Shown piece by piece: positions 1 to 24,420 of a stretch of DNA of 64,000 nt. The translations under genes were made by a program, and so were the position numbers. Numbering within the stretch: the stretch's first letter is position 1; each line of letters starts with the position of its first letter. This stretch comes from Ischnura elegans. Its lineage: Eukaryota; Arthropoda; Insecta; Odonata; Coenagrionidae. Location of the stretch: the NCBI RefSeq assembly GCF_921293095.1, contig NC_060246.1:132308198-132372197 (forward strand), given 5' to 3'. The notes under the pieces are model-generated. The model did no database searches. It had not been told where the DNA came from and saw nothing but the letters and a program-made list of their open reading frames with translations.

Positions 1-880
1 GCATTAACAGCTTCTTCTAGCGTCGAAAATCGTTGTCCACGTTTTTAATTCTTCACGGACGGAAATAAAAAGGAATCATTGGATGCCAAATCAGGACTGA
101 ATGGCGGATGACGCATGAATTCGATATTTTGTCCGTTTAAATATTCAGTTGTGTAAGCCGATGTGTGAGAGCTAGCTTTGTCATGTTGAAGTATGGTCTT
201 ATGTCGCTGTTGTTTTTTTCTTATTTTTTCAAAGACTTCTGGTAAACAAATTGTTGTGTACCAATCAGTATTGACCGTTCTACGATTCTCTAGCGGCACC
301 GTAGTCACGTACCCGTTTATCCCAAAAAAATCAGGCGACCATTTGCTTCGAAGTACCTTTGGCGCGAACTACTTTTGTTGGGTTTGGCTCATCTAGGAAG
401 ACCTATACAGTCGATTGCTGTTTACTTTCGGGCTCATATGCATAGCTGATTCGCCACCTGTGTTAATGTCATACACGGCTTTTGACGGACCAAGACTGTA
501 TTTTTGATCATTTCTTTGCACCAATCCGCACGAGATTTTTTTGGGTCATTTTCAAATTATGTGGATCTTAAGATCTTGCTTTATCACCTCGTGCACAGCC
601 TCGATGTTTTCCGGCACTACAATCGATTTTGGACTGCCTTCTTTAACTTCGTCCTTGAGTAACAAAGACAACGACTGAAGTCACTAAACCAGTGATATAC
701 AATGGTTTTAGATGGTACAAAATCGCCAAAAGCCAAAGCGAGTTGACCGATGCACTGCAGTTGAGATAATCCACGTCGAAAGTCGAGTGCCCCACTTCAA
801 GACGTTCTGAGTACGTATACTGTCAAAAATGTCAAAATTTATTATATACATTATGTTAGATGGCACCTAGCAACACCATT
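1..880 (-). pseudogene. Decayed mariner transposase, open at left edge
   Basis: The minus strand encodes mariner (Tc1/mariner, DD34D) transposase pieces in the family order. A helix-turn-helix-like part lies at about 670-790, a linker with the DEPNPTK motif near 385, and an open stretch at 45-308. The open stretch has the VPLENRRTVN block, HDKASSHTS around the second catalytic Asp, and SPDLASNDSFLFP around the third. Stops and frame changes interrupt it, for example near 45 and 415-440, so it cannot make active enzyme. The C-terminal end continues beyond base 1. I could not fix the outer terminal repeat, so the right edge is approximate. Confidence 0.85.
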
Positions 881-2738
881 GTATCCAATTCGAATATATA
901 AATAGCAACCCTCGTACAAACGGAGCGATGCGGGGATTTCTCTATGTATTTCTCAGAAGAGCTTTTCTGCGTATCTCTGATACGGCACGCTGCGGACAGC
1001 GCGGTTTGATCTATTTGAGCTTTATCGCTGGTGCTAAGTACTTTTTCAACTCCTTAAGTAATATGAAAGTCGATGCTGTCTTTTTCGGGCGGTCGAACGT
1101 TCTTGTTGAGGATTGCATCTTCGGGTCGCGTCATGATCCTAGCATCTCCCCTCAGGCAAGATATTTCCTCCTTGCAACCGGCGTCACATGGTTTTGTGGC
1201 GTGTACAAACGGTTTCTATTCCAAGGGTTTATGTTTTTTTCTGACCTAACATATATAGCTTCCATTTTCAACCTTCTCCCATCAAATTATACCAGTATTT
1301 TGGTGGTGAAAACATTGTATGTCCAATAATGACGTTCGTTTTTTTCGAATTGCTATTTTATTCATAGCATAATTTAAGCTGATCTGCAATTGCCGTGTTA
1401 TACCGTACCATAAGGCTACTTTTCCATTCGTGGATCATACCAGTTGCAGTATAGTCCTCATTTGTGGAAGTTGCCTATTCTCATTTGAACTTCCATATTA
1501 CGTAATCACTAAGCTCTCTCCATTTTGGGCATGGTTGATTCGAATCACTAAGTTCCTTTACCGACCTGTCTCACTAACCAGTTTCCGAGCAGTTACATCG
1601 TCACAACTACGGACCATTTCAGATTGATTTGACCCCTGCGTTCATCGCCTCATACGAACCTATTTCTCCGAAGATTCTCCGGACCGCTTGAGGGGAATTA
1701 ATTTTTCGTCCATTCGGCTGCACGTATCTTTTAAATGTCAGTTTGTACGATTCGGCGCGTAAACTATTTTCATTATTTAAAAACATCAACGGCAAAAAGT
1801 AAAGTTGGGAAAAGCATCCGCAGGAAGAACATTTAGAACACTTTTAAATGATCCTTTTTTTAATTTCCTCAGTAAGAGTAATAGTAAAAAATTAATATTT
1901 TAGCAGTAAAAATACGAATAAATATTTTAGTAATGAAATGGCTATTAAATACCTAAGTATTACAAATGTTTCTTGCTCCTACCTTGGAAGAAAGTGCAGC
2001 TGCAACTTGAAAAGTACGGTTACTTATGCTTACTTCAGCCCAAATTGAGTGCCATGAATATTTTTGAGACCACAATTCAGGCAAATTTCAGTAGATGTAC
2101 CATAATTTAAGCTGACATCAGGCTTGAAGGGGGTCTGCTAGACTCGTCTTTTTACTCTTCGGCATCCCCGTTAACGAGAATTCTATTGGTATACATTTTA
2201 AGTGAGCCATTTTGTGTATATCATATTCAATATCTTTCTGCGCAATAAATAATTGAATTTCACTTAGGAAATAATTTAAACTGGTAACTTGTACGTAGCA
2301 AAACTTTTTTGTGAATATGCATGTATGAGACTCATTACTGAAGCCCTCCCATTAATACCGCTATTATCATTCTGTTTTTTAAATTAATTTAAGAGAAAAT
2401 GGCCCTTTTAGTTACCATTCTCACATTCCTTTTCCCCGATATCCACCAACCCCGTTTTGAGAATGACCGCCAAAATATTTGAATCATGGCCCTCCCCCTT
2501 CTGCTCGAAGAAAAGAGCATGTATAACAACACGACAAAAGTAATATCAAGTTGACCTTGTAATTTTCGGGTAGAGCGAGATAGGGAGGTCCGCCTACGCT
2601 ATGTGACTGAATAAAACTTGAGTATCAAGATTTTTCTCGGGACATTGGGTATTAGCGTAGATATCAGCTGGCCGTCCACTTCGGCGACAGACACCGGCAG
2701 AAGAAGTTGTCCCTTTAGAATCTTGTCAGTTGCATGCC
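881..2738. other. Upstream flank of guanine deaminase, no gene seen
   Basis: AT-rich DNA between the mariner relic and the guanine deaminase start codon. A 133-codon open frame at 928-1329 (+) has no recognisable motif and looks like chance or relic sequence. The promoter and any untranslated first-exon sequence of guanine deaminase should lie in the last few hundred bases, but I see no clear TATA box or initiator to place it. Confidence 0.4.
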
Positions 2739-15667
<12,929 letters not shown>

Positions 15668-16149
15668 GCTTATTTTGGAGAATGGTGAGTAAAATATTCA
15701 ATGTTTATACAAATTGTCACTTTAAATTTTTTTAGCATGTTAAATTCTTTATTATGTCTATTGTGTTAATGCATGAATAATTCCCTCCAAATGTAGAACT
15801 ATGTATTCTTAAGTTTTTTATTGAAAGACATCTGATGGGACCAATTATTTTAAAATTTGTGGGCTTTGCTGTGCCAAGAAATGAGTGAGTGCTTATACTG
15901 AGCTGCTGTGTAGCAGTAGGCTTGTGAGAGAAATCCCATTACTGTTGTGTTATTTCTGAGCACTCACTCCTCTGAATGCTCCCATGGAATACATATTCCT
16001 TTTTCTGGCCCCAAAAATCCCATTTTTTTCCATCAGGACCCAAAGATAGCAACGAAAAAAATATGTCTCAGCTTTAAATGTAATTTGAGTTTCAAGTCAA
16101 CTTAAGGCTGGATGGCGATACATTGTGGAACTTGGTGACAGGAAATATA

Positions 16150-17055
16150 ATAAAGATATGTACACTCTTGTATGTTCCACAGAAGTTTTTTTAACCGACC
16201 CAGGTTTTGACAATACACAATGAGAATACAAATTTACAATGTCCTTTTCAAAGGTGAATGTATACAAAAATTTGCGAGCTTATTATTTGTGCCCTTTCCC
16301 CCATAAATGACTGATGAGTGAGGGTCAGAATTCACCCAGTGGTTTCAAACATTTTCGGCTTTATTTTTTATCTGTTCCACAACTTTTTTTTTATTGGGCC
16401 AGGTTTCCTTGAAAAAATCTTTTTTTCTAATCTGCCATAATGCTCAGTTAGGTAGGTTCATTATACATTGAAGCAATGATGTCTATTAAAATGACAGCAA
16501 ATTTACAAGCAGAAATAAGAATGCTTATTCACACTCTCTGGGTGTCAATTGCTTTGTTAGCTAAAAATGGCAAAAACTGAATTGAGTCTGCTTAAGGTCA
16601 TGGTTCTCCGAAATATTAATTCAGGCTAATTTTTTCTTTTCAGCAAGTATTGTGACTATGAAGGCGGTATAGCCATTGCCTTTTATTAGGCGTGTCAACA
16701 TTAATTCTCAAACAATACAAAATGGTGACACACAATCACCTATCTAATGAAAACTCCTTATTCCTCAGATTTGATTAAATACTGTAAAATACCTTTTAAT
16801 CTATCTTGAGGCATTGCTTCAGCAACAGCTTCTCAGTGTCCATGAAAATGATATTTAGCAATATCACTTTTTACATCACACAATAATTTTTACGGTCCCT
16901 TTTTCCATTACTTAGCTGTTCCTTTGATGCTTGAAACTCAAGAAACATAATGAAGATACACTGTTGTATGTTCCACAGAAGTTTTAATAACTGACCCAGG
17001 TTTCGAAAGTACACTGCATCATTTTTAACGGTGAATATACATAGATTTGCGAGCC
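16150..17055 (-). repeat. Two diverged copies of a Penelope-type end repeat
   Basis: TGTATGTTCCACAGAAGTTT, then GACCCAGGTTT(C/T)GA and a GTGAAT(G/A)TA block, occur at 16150-16290 and again at 16950-17055. A shorter trace (GTTCCACAACTTTTTTTTTA, then GGCCAGGTTTCC) lies near 16370. On the minus strand the conserved part reads ATGATGCAGTGTAC, TTTCGAAACCTGGGTC, the CTGATGA...CGAAAC arrangement of hammerhead-bearing Penelope ends. Confidence 0.45.
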
Positions 17056-17246
17056 AGGGAGGGGTGGGGGTTAGGTCAGTGGGTTGAGGAATCCATTTCC
17101 TAGTTATCTCTTCCCCTTCCCACCATTACCACCTCCTCTGTGCCTTATTTAACATTTCATGCTCATATCCTATAGATTTTGCCAAATTACTGTTGTTTTA
17201 GGCAAAAAAAAGTTTACATTTACACGTATCTGCCACTGTTTAGCCA

Positions 17247-17510
17247 CAAAATGCCAATTTTGAGTATGCTTCTGCAAAGAAAATATTCCCATGCCCAGGC
17301 AGCATGGCAGGCAGAGGACAGAAGTTTTGTGCATTCACTGCCTGCCTGCTGCTCCTTTTCCTGCCACACTGTGTGAGTTTTGTATATTGTCTTTGTGAGC
17401 ATGCACTCAAAATTCTGCCACCGCAAAGATACAAAATGCTAATTTTGAGGGCATGCCCACAAAGAAAATATTCCAATACTCATGCAGCGTGGTGGAGAAA
17501 GCAGCAGCAG
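17247..17510. repeat. Three-copy repeat, two direct and one inverted
   Basis: A block with AAAATGC(C/T)AATTTTGAG, then AAAGAAAATATTCC and CATGCAGC, occurs in plus orientation at 17247 and 17437. An inverted part lies between them at about 17384-17425 (GAGCATGCACTCAAAATTCT). The whole has no coding capacity. Confidence 0.5.
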
Positions 17511-18005
17511 GCCTTGAATTCATTTTAATTGCCTTAAAATGAACAGTATTAAAAGGTAGGTTAATAAAAAAAAACGTTTATCGTCTTCATTTGGAATTCC
17601 ATGAATTCCATCATCAGGGTAGAATTTAAACCTAAGAGTGCTTAATCATCACTGATATATGGTGTCATAAAATTCCATAAAGAATCATTAATCTGACTTC
17701 ACCATTCCCTTAATTCCATTGGAAATATTTCTAACCCATTTTAAGCATTCCATTTGAGGTGAATATTTGATCCAGGTGTTAGATCTACATCTTCATACAT
17801 ATACGTATGTATTTGATTTCTGTTATGTTCTGCCTGGGCCTGTTTTTATTTCTGCCTTATTACTTCTTAATAGCCATACTGTTATTTCCTTTGAAATTGT
17901 GAAAAGGGCCTTATTATCTATAGTAAACTACATATGTGGGCAAACATTTTAATTATGTATATTGTATTCTGGAAATTAATTAATTTTATCATGAGCAATT
18001 GTTAT

Positions 18006-19020
18006 GGGTAATTCTCCCAAAAACGTACACTTTCTACAGGCAAAATTTAACTTTTGTTTTATTTAAGAACCAAAATTGTGTAATATAAGTTTGTCATTCA
18101 TACAAGCTAATGATGTAAATGGCAGAGGTCGTTAGTAATACTTACAATGTTTTTTTTTAATTTTTGCTTTTGTGTTGTCTATGGACATGATACATAATTG
18201 TATCTCCACAGAGGTGGTTAGAAGAGGAATATTCTGTTTACTCATGAGAAAAAGTTTGTTTTATTTGCAATCGGTGATTCTGTAACGAGTCATAGTGTAT
18301 CATCATGTCCGTTATCATCTGTCATGCCCATGGTTAGGAGACTGTCCTTACAACATTGAACTTGTATCTTATAGGTACCTGTAAAAGACATCTCAATTGT
18401 AATTAGTGAAAGATGCAGAGATACTTCTTTTTACTTGTCCACGGACATGACTGATGGTCTTGGCTCTTCCAACAAACTGAACTAAACTTTTTCTTCCAAT
18501 ATTAATACATTCACTTAACCAAGTATAAACTCAAGCAACCCAATATGCATAGCTGACAATCTCCATCTCTACACACTGGTTGTTCAGCGCTGCCTTCATT
18601 TATGAATAATTCCCCCTTTTTCCTGTGTGTCCAATTAATTTGCTTTTTTGGGTTGGACAAATGTTTTTTTTTATTTTATAAAAAATTTTATTAAGTAAAT
18701 GCAACCCAAAAAGACTATTTTGGAAAATTTATATTGTTGTAACTTGTTTAATAATAGCTTTTATAATAAATTATTTAGTAAAAGTTATTAATACAATAAA
18801 TACCTCTTCGAAATTCTACGTGGGACTGTCCACATACATGACGAATCATAGTCTGTGGACTTTAAATTTGGAGAATATAATTTTTTTTCCCTATTAATTC
18901 ATCACTACAAGTAGTAAAAGGGTACATAAAATAATAAGCTAGTTTAGTTTTGTTTTAACAGCTTTGGTTTTTTATGGCAGCCCATGTACATAATTTTGCA
19001 CGATTATGGGAGAATGACCC
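18006..19020. mobile_element. Non-autonomous TIR element, about 1.0 kb
   Basis: The left end GGGTAATTCTCCCAAAA and the complement of the right end GGGTCATTCTCCCATAA form terminal inverted repeats. TTAT flanks both sides (18002-18005, 19021-19024), a likely 4-bp target duplication. Inside are several scattered GGACATGA/TCATGTCC-type motifs, for example TGTCCACGGACATGAC near 18437. No transposase piece is visible and I do not recognise the superfamily. Confidence 0.6.
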
Positions 19021-20119
19021 TTATATACTTATTGGCAAAAATTCTATCCTATGGGAATTGTTTTCATTCAAATAAAATTGCTCTTATGAAATAAGAAACC
19101 TAGGAATCACAGTAGTATTTTTATTTACACATTTTTTCCATGGGGAAAGGCACTGAAGTGTATCATAAAAGAAAGGTAAGATTCCAATTTTAAATACTGT
19201 TTTGGTATCCATTACTATTAATTTCCATGATCATTATTGGAATGTGTCAGGTAGTTGTTCATTTCTATGTTGTGAAAATAGCATCAGTGATTCAAAAATA
19301 ATTTTTTTGGTGTTGTGTACATGTTTTGGGCACTCAATTGGAAAGACTCAGGGCTGCTCCTAGGAATCAATCCAAAAATGCTGAATCTAAAATGATGTAT
19401 ATTTTTCCTCCGATATTTAAGAATGGTTATATTTAATTTAAAAATTCTAGTACATTCCCAATGACAGGATTAACAATGGCATCAAAATGATGCCCTGATG
19501 TATGTTATCATGGAAGGCGGCTGTGAAGTGAACCCATTTCTATTTAGCCATAATTAGAAAACTCTTCTCCTTGTCCCTGAAAGTGGATGCCTAATCAGCT
19601 TGCTAAGATATGAGCACTGTAAACTTGGGAAGCTGCATACAAAATTACGGAAAATGTAAAAGGCCATGTGACAATACAAAAGGTCGAGCTTTCATTTACA
19701 TGGTCCCCTAAAGCTAGGTATTTATCCCAAATCAAAATCTTACAAAATGATTCATTCTCACAATCATACAAAATGATAGTGTACTACTTATTTCAGCACA
19801 AAAGAATGATAAATATTTCTGCTGCTGACAATTGATAGTAGAAATATATTTTGGAAAAATAAATCGATGTTGTAGGTGATGTTACTGTTTACATTACTAT
19901 GAAAACCATATTGTGTAGATCCAAGCACCTTGAAAATCAATTTTGAATCGTTGATCATATTTGTGCGTATTAGAAATAAACTGTTTGCAGCTTTGCCATG
20001 GGAGAGTTGTCTTATGATCACCAAGGTAAAGTGGCTCAAACTTTTTAAGTACACAACTACATTTTTAGAGCAATGGTACTATGCATACACATGTATGTCT
20101 GTTCCAAATATGTACTTAT

Positions 20120-20820
20120 GTTATTTTTTGTTGGTGGTGGTTCTCGGGTATTGCTGTGTAGAAAACATTTTCACTCAACGTTTCACTCCTCCTACTGGGA
20201 GTGTTATCAAGAGAATGGAAAGAATTTATTCTCGTCCCGAGCTTATGTTTTTCGCTACCCATTGTTGTGCCGGATTTGAATTTTAGGGGATAGCCGTTGG
20301 TCATTATATTGTGCTAGGAACCCTCTCCATGTACGGCTGAGGTTATACCCATCCTCCCTATTAAAGTTATTAGGCCTTTTCGCTATCTCGATGGATTCAC
20401 GAAAAAGATGCGGATGATATTCTTCCGTCTTCGCCAATACCCGTGTAGTGTCAAACATTATTCTATGCCCAGGGCTGGAGGCAAAATGTTCAGCGACAGC
20501 TGATGAGTCCCACTGACGTAATTTTAACGCCCTTTCGTGCTCCTTAAGCCTTTGGGAGATTGAACGCTTGCTTTGTCCCACGTAGCTTCTGCCACAGCAG
20601 CAGGGAACCTCATACACTCCCATAGATTGAAGGGGAGGATGGCTATCCTTCGGTGAAGGTAGGATATTTTGAATCTTCTTCACGGTGCAGAAGCGAGTCT
20701 TAATGTTGCCTTTATGGAGGATTCTGGCGATTCAATCGGTGACCCCGGAGATGTATGGAATTCAGTTGAGTGAAAATGTTTTCAACACAGCAATACCAGA
20801 GAACCACCACCAACATAGAT
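20120..20820 (-). mobile_element. 5'-truncated Penelope-like element with inverted end repeats
   Basis: The minus strand carries the C-terminal GIY-YIG endonuclease part of a Penelope-like retroelement, followed by a 3' region with a hammerhead-like motif at 20170-20215 (TTGATAACACTCC...GGAGTGAAACGTT). The sequence at 20126-20172 recurs in inverted orientation at 20773-20819 (GTTGAGTGAAAATGTTTTC, CAGCAATACC, GAACCACCACCAAC), so the fragment is bracketed by inverted copies of its own end. The reverse transcriptase domain is absent. Confidence 0.85.
20255..20770 (-). pseudogene. Penelope-like GIY-YIG endonuclease, truncated
   Basis: Read on the minus strand, a 142-codon open stretch at 20255-20683 has the GIY-YIG landmarks of Penelope-like elements: GVYEVPCCCGRSYVGQSKRS, then KEHERALK, SAVAEH, and the C-terminal FRESIEIAKRPNNFNREDGY. 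Just upstream (to about 20770) the frame continues with GVTD and IARILHKGNIKTRF, separated by a TGA where family members have Arg, which fits CpG decay (CGA to TGA). The enzyme nicks target DNA during retrotransposition. With the reverse transcriptase missing, this copy is dead on its own. Confidence 0.88.
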
Positions 20821-21030
20821 AAAAGAAGCTGTGAAAATCTTCAGACATATGTAATTTTGTTTGCCTTAAGTTCTTCCCATTTACTCATGGAATACTATTC
20901 TTTCTAGTTATGTATCATGCTGCTACTGTGTCAACCCTGAAGACTGCTGCCTTAAGTTTTTAAAAAAGGAATACATAATAGAAAAATCTTCTACAGCTGA
21001 ATTTGAATCTGAAACACAGGAATCCAATTA

Positions 21031-21735
21031 TAGTAAAACCTCTTTATATCGTAACGGTGGGGGCCAAAATTTGGTCATTTTGATGTATGGAGGTTCACTA
21101 TGGAGAGGTTTTAGTGATAGGCACCATTTTTTCATATCATTCAGAAATGAAAGGCACTACTGTCTATAAAACCATTATATGTATGTGTTTAAACAAACAA
21201 GCATGGATTAGTGAACATATATTTATTACCTAAATATGTACATAATAATTACAGAAAGCGTGTGCTATCACATGATTTTTACTACGATTTGAGAGAAAAT
21301 TATGAGATCTCTCTTAATTCAACAGTTATTTAAAATGATTAGGATAGTTAGATACCTTTGTTCTTATTTACTGTTAGGTATGCTCTCATATGGAACAAAA
21401 TGGCCACAACTAATGATTAACGTGAAAATTACAGCATATTAAAGGTATACAAGAAAAAAATTATAAGGGTGAAACATTTATCACTTAAAATGCCATTCCA
21501 TGTACATAATCGCGGCTGCATTAATGGTGTCTAGTTGTCTCGGTTTGATTTGAAGAGGTAGTTAGGCCGTCTCGGGGGTATCTCCTTGGTATGATAAGAG
21601 GTTTTACGATATAAAGAGGTTCACTACAAAGAGGTTTGCCTTTAAATTTACATGTAAATCTGACGGGACCGTAGGGGTGGTATGAAGTATGGAGGTTTAT
21701 GATGTAAAGAGGTTCACTACATAGAGGTTTTACTG
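21031..21735. mobile_element. pogo-like MITE, 705 bp
   Basis: The ends TAGTAAAACCTCT and AGAGGTTTTACTG (complement CAGTAAAACCTCT) are flanked by TA on both sides, the pogo/Tigger pattern. Subterminal AGAGGTT and GAGGTTCACTA motifs repeat at both ends (about 21090, 21600-21635, 21695-21730). No open frame of note inside. Confidence 0.7.
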
Positions 21736-22302
21736 TATTAGGGCATATTTCCTACTTCTAAGCTTATTAGTTGGAATCTCTTTTTGTTGGCAATTTTTAG
21801 AAAACTGTGTTTTTCATTTCAACTGTTACTGTGGGTTGATTTTACTTTCATGTTCATAAAATTTTGCATTTCATGCAAAACAATGCTACTTCTATTACAC
21901 ATGTGATCATAAACAATCATTACCAAATTTGTTCTCAATTATAACCTATTATTAACTGTAAGCATTTGTATTTCATGAGGTTTAGGTCAATGTAGCATCA
22001 AGAATATCAAACAGTCCTCTCAAAATTAACAGTTTTGATGATATAATGGGGTGACAGTATTTTTGAAAACTCGATTCAAAAAGGGGCCAATTTAGTAATA
22101 TGGAGTTCAGTGCATAGTGGGGTGGATAAGTGGACTACAAGGAAGTAGAAATAAAATGAGAATATCCTCGAGGCATTCGAGATGTAGGCATGGAGAAGTC
22201 ACTTTGAGGAAATTCATTGTAATAAGATACAAACGGCTGTAGTTACTCTTGATAGTGATGAGTAAATGCTGAAACTGGTTGAGCAAATAAAATAGTGGGG
22301 CA

Positions 22303-22490
22303 AATTTAAGTATACCGGGACTGGCCACGGTGATAACTTTACGGGAGTCACCCGCAATGCACAATAGTGCAAAAATTTCCACAGGGAAGAATGACGCCTC
22401 GGTAGCTTAACTGGCTGGAAATCGAGGGATCCGGGTTCGAATCCCGGTCAAGGCGAATGATTTTTTCTCTGTGGAATTTTCGCACTAGTG
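22303..22490. repeat. tRNA-derived SINE copies, body inverted against head
   Basis: At 22393-22453 (+) is a tRNA-like head: A-box-like GTAGCTTAACTGG, a perfect B box GGTTCGAATCC inside a CCGGG/CCCGG T stem, and partly paired acceptor ends. It runs into GAATGATTTTTTCTCTGTGG. Immediately left, 22303-22392 holds the body of the same SINE on the minus strand (GGAGTCACCCGCAATGCACA). The joint is head against inverted body. The 14872-14980 fragment is the same family. The head is too short for a working tRNA gene. Confidence 0.7.
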
Positions 22491-23722
22491 GGGCAAATTA
22501 TTACTGTTGGAAATTATAGCTGGAGCAGCTATGGAGATTCTATGCATAGCCTCTAATTGAATGGATAATGGAGTACCAGAGGCCCAGTGGTCAGAGCTTT
22601 TGGCTATAGACAAAGGTCCATGCAGAGGTGCCACGTAAAAAAATGCAATAACTTCCATTAATGACAATAAGGCACGAGAATCCACTACCAGTCGAAAATA
22701 ATGTGATAGCAATGATGAGAGGTTATCACTCCTTCTCTGTGCTAAGCAGTTAGTCTCCCTAAATGGAGAAGGCTCCAAAAATATGGATTGCATTGATGGA
22801 GCACTATGACTATTGAAATCTTCATTGGCAAGCATGGAATATTAAGTGATATTGATAACTTCCATTCTTACTTGGTTAGCATAGTAAATTCTTTTACGTC
22901 CATTGCATAAATGAATCAAAGAGTTTGAATTTAAAGATGAAGTACAACAGACAACCTTATCTAAAACAATATCTCACTCCTAACTGTCCATCTGAAGCCC
23001 TGGTTAGACGACGCATTATCCTTCATGAGTTTAAGTCTATATCTATGCACACAAAAAATGTACCTTCCATGTAACTTGGTGCGAATGAACAAACAGGATA
23101 TGGAACCTGTTCAAATTTGGTGCACGCATTTATACATGTTCCGATCCAAGAAATCATTCACGCAAACATTAACTCGTACGGGTTAATGCACAGTGTAACT
23201 TACACTCTCTGTTAAGAAGAATCATAGGTAGTACACAATGCATGATTTTTTTTACACAGTGCGTTCAGTATCATAACCAAGTTTATTGAATTACTAATAG
23301 TAAGTGGATTTACCTTAGAGATGATAATAATGAAGTTATGAAGAACCTGAGATAATGAGGCTGATATCAGACTTATTTCAAGTTATTAATGCCTTTCAAA
23401 GACGTAGTGAACAAGGCCCTTTATCAGTCCCTTTTCTCACGAAGGTTAGATTAAACTGACATAAGCTAGCCATTGGAATACAGTATTTTTTGAGAGAGTT
23501 ACTGACTAAACACCACTTACCTTGTTTACCCATGATTAGGACTCCATTGAAATTTTCAAACAAGCCATGAACTCAATGCCATTTACACACTATGCTCCAT
23601 ATTCGAAGTTGACAGAACTAAAACTCGATTCCCTGATGAAATTAACTTCATATTGATCCTCCGCTGCAATATTTAGTATTTAAAAACAAATATACATCTA
23701 TAATTTAATCACTTAGCGTTCA
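22491..23722. other. Intergenic, no feature recognised
   Basis: AT-rich DNA between the SINE and the SEM1 polyadenylation signal. Short open frames, including 22485-22835 (-), show no motif or codon pattern I can support. Confidence 0.4.
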
Positions 23723-23728
23723 TTTATT
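23723..23728 (-). terminator. SEM1 polyadenylation signal AATAAA
   Basis: AATAAA on the minus strand, about 120 nt past the SEM1 stop codon, a usual distance for a short 3' UTR. Confidence 0.55.
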
Positions 23729-23846
23729 AATACAAATATACACGAAATAAGGGGCCAACAGTAGACTTGAGTCCATCACGCTTATAACACCACTCTATCC
23801 ACTGAAGATTCTCGTTTCTCCAAGCACGGTGATGAATTAACATATA

Positions 23847-24286
23847 TTAATCAAACTTGATCCCTTGCTTTTCAAGTTCAGCCCTGGAAAATAAGAAAAA
23901 AGCCGGGTAAACATCGGTCGCAATGACTAGGCACATTTCGCGAAGAATATATACCAGCATACCTTAACTGTACGCTGAAATCATCTTCTACGTTGTCGTC
24001 ATCCCAATCATCTTCCCAAACACTAATATCTTCCTCATCTTCGTCTTTTCCAGTCCAATCTAAAGTATAACAGAAAATATGTCAAAGTAAGGCAAACGCG
24101 CCAACCAACTTGAGTTGTAATGTACTCATTTACGCAAATGTTGGCAAACTAAATTTCAAAAGAAACATTAATGATGTTTTATAAAGATGTTAAAAAGACA
24201 TCAGTAATACCTTCAGCGGGAAATTCCTCGAATTCGTCGTCCTCCTCGAGAACACCAAGATCCACCTTAGCTTTGTTATCGGCCAT
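23847..24286 (-). CDS. SEM1: 26S proteasome subunit SEM1/DSS1, 3 exons, 69 aa
   Basis: SEM1 (DSS1) is a small, acidic, largely disordered protein that sits in the 19S proteasome lid and also binds BRCA2 and the TREX-2 mRNA-export complex. Exons (minus): 24211-24286, 23963-24059, 23847-23883; GT-AG introns; 210 nt in total. The protein starts [20 protein letters not shown] and contains the two hallmark acidic/aromatic blocks ([10 protein letters not shown] and [15 protein letters not shown]), which bind ubiquitin and partner proteins in the family, and the C-terminal helix [11 protein letters not shown]. Human SEM1 is 70 aa by recall, so this copy is full length. The ATG lies in GGCCATTTT on the plus strand, near the start of a possible divergent transcript. 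Confidence 0.96.
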
Positions 24287-24420
24287 TTTGACAAATGAAT
24301 ACCTCGTTTAGTTGCGGTTGGTGTTGTTTCTGGCCACCTCGCGGCGCTAGTTTTCAAGTCAGTCTGCAGTTCATCATGGCCTGTGAGTACGTGAAGATCT
24401 TGAGGGAATATTCTTGAAAT
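24287..24420. promoter_or_regulatory. SEM1 promoter region, possibly bidirectional
   Basis: This short GC-richer stretch lies directly upstream of SEM1 (minus). On the plus side, ATGGCCTGTGAGTACG at about 24376 has a good start context and an embedded GTGAGT donor, which could be a divergent first exon. No TATA box is seen. I found no downstream partner exon, so bidirectionality is inference. Confidence 0.3.

Larger units (their letters stand above)
15668..18005. other. 3' flank of guanine deaminase with repeat scraps
   Basis: No gene. It holds direct repeats related to Penelope-type ends (16150-16290, 16950-17055, weak trace near 16370), a three-copy repeat (17247-17510), and a hammerhead-like trace at 17578-17630. 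I could not place a convincing polyadenylation signal for guanine deaminase close to its stop. Confidence 0.5.

Noticed and set aside
928-1329. 133-codon open frame (+)
   Set aside because: No motif, no splice context, next to a dead mariner. Its reverse strand also shows only broken frames.
17578-17630. Hammerhead ribozyme
   Set aside because: The minus strand has CTGATGA and a perfect TGGAATTC/GAATTCCA stem, but the GAAA core strand is replaced by AAATGAAG, so at best a dead relic.
22393-22453. Functional tRNA gene
   Set aside because: Only about 60 nt with a missing arm, and continuous with a repeated SINE body found elsewhere in the window.
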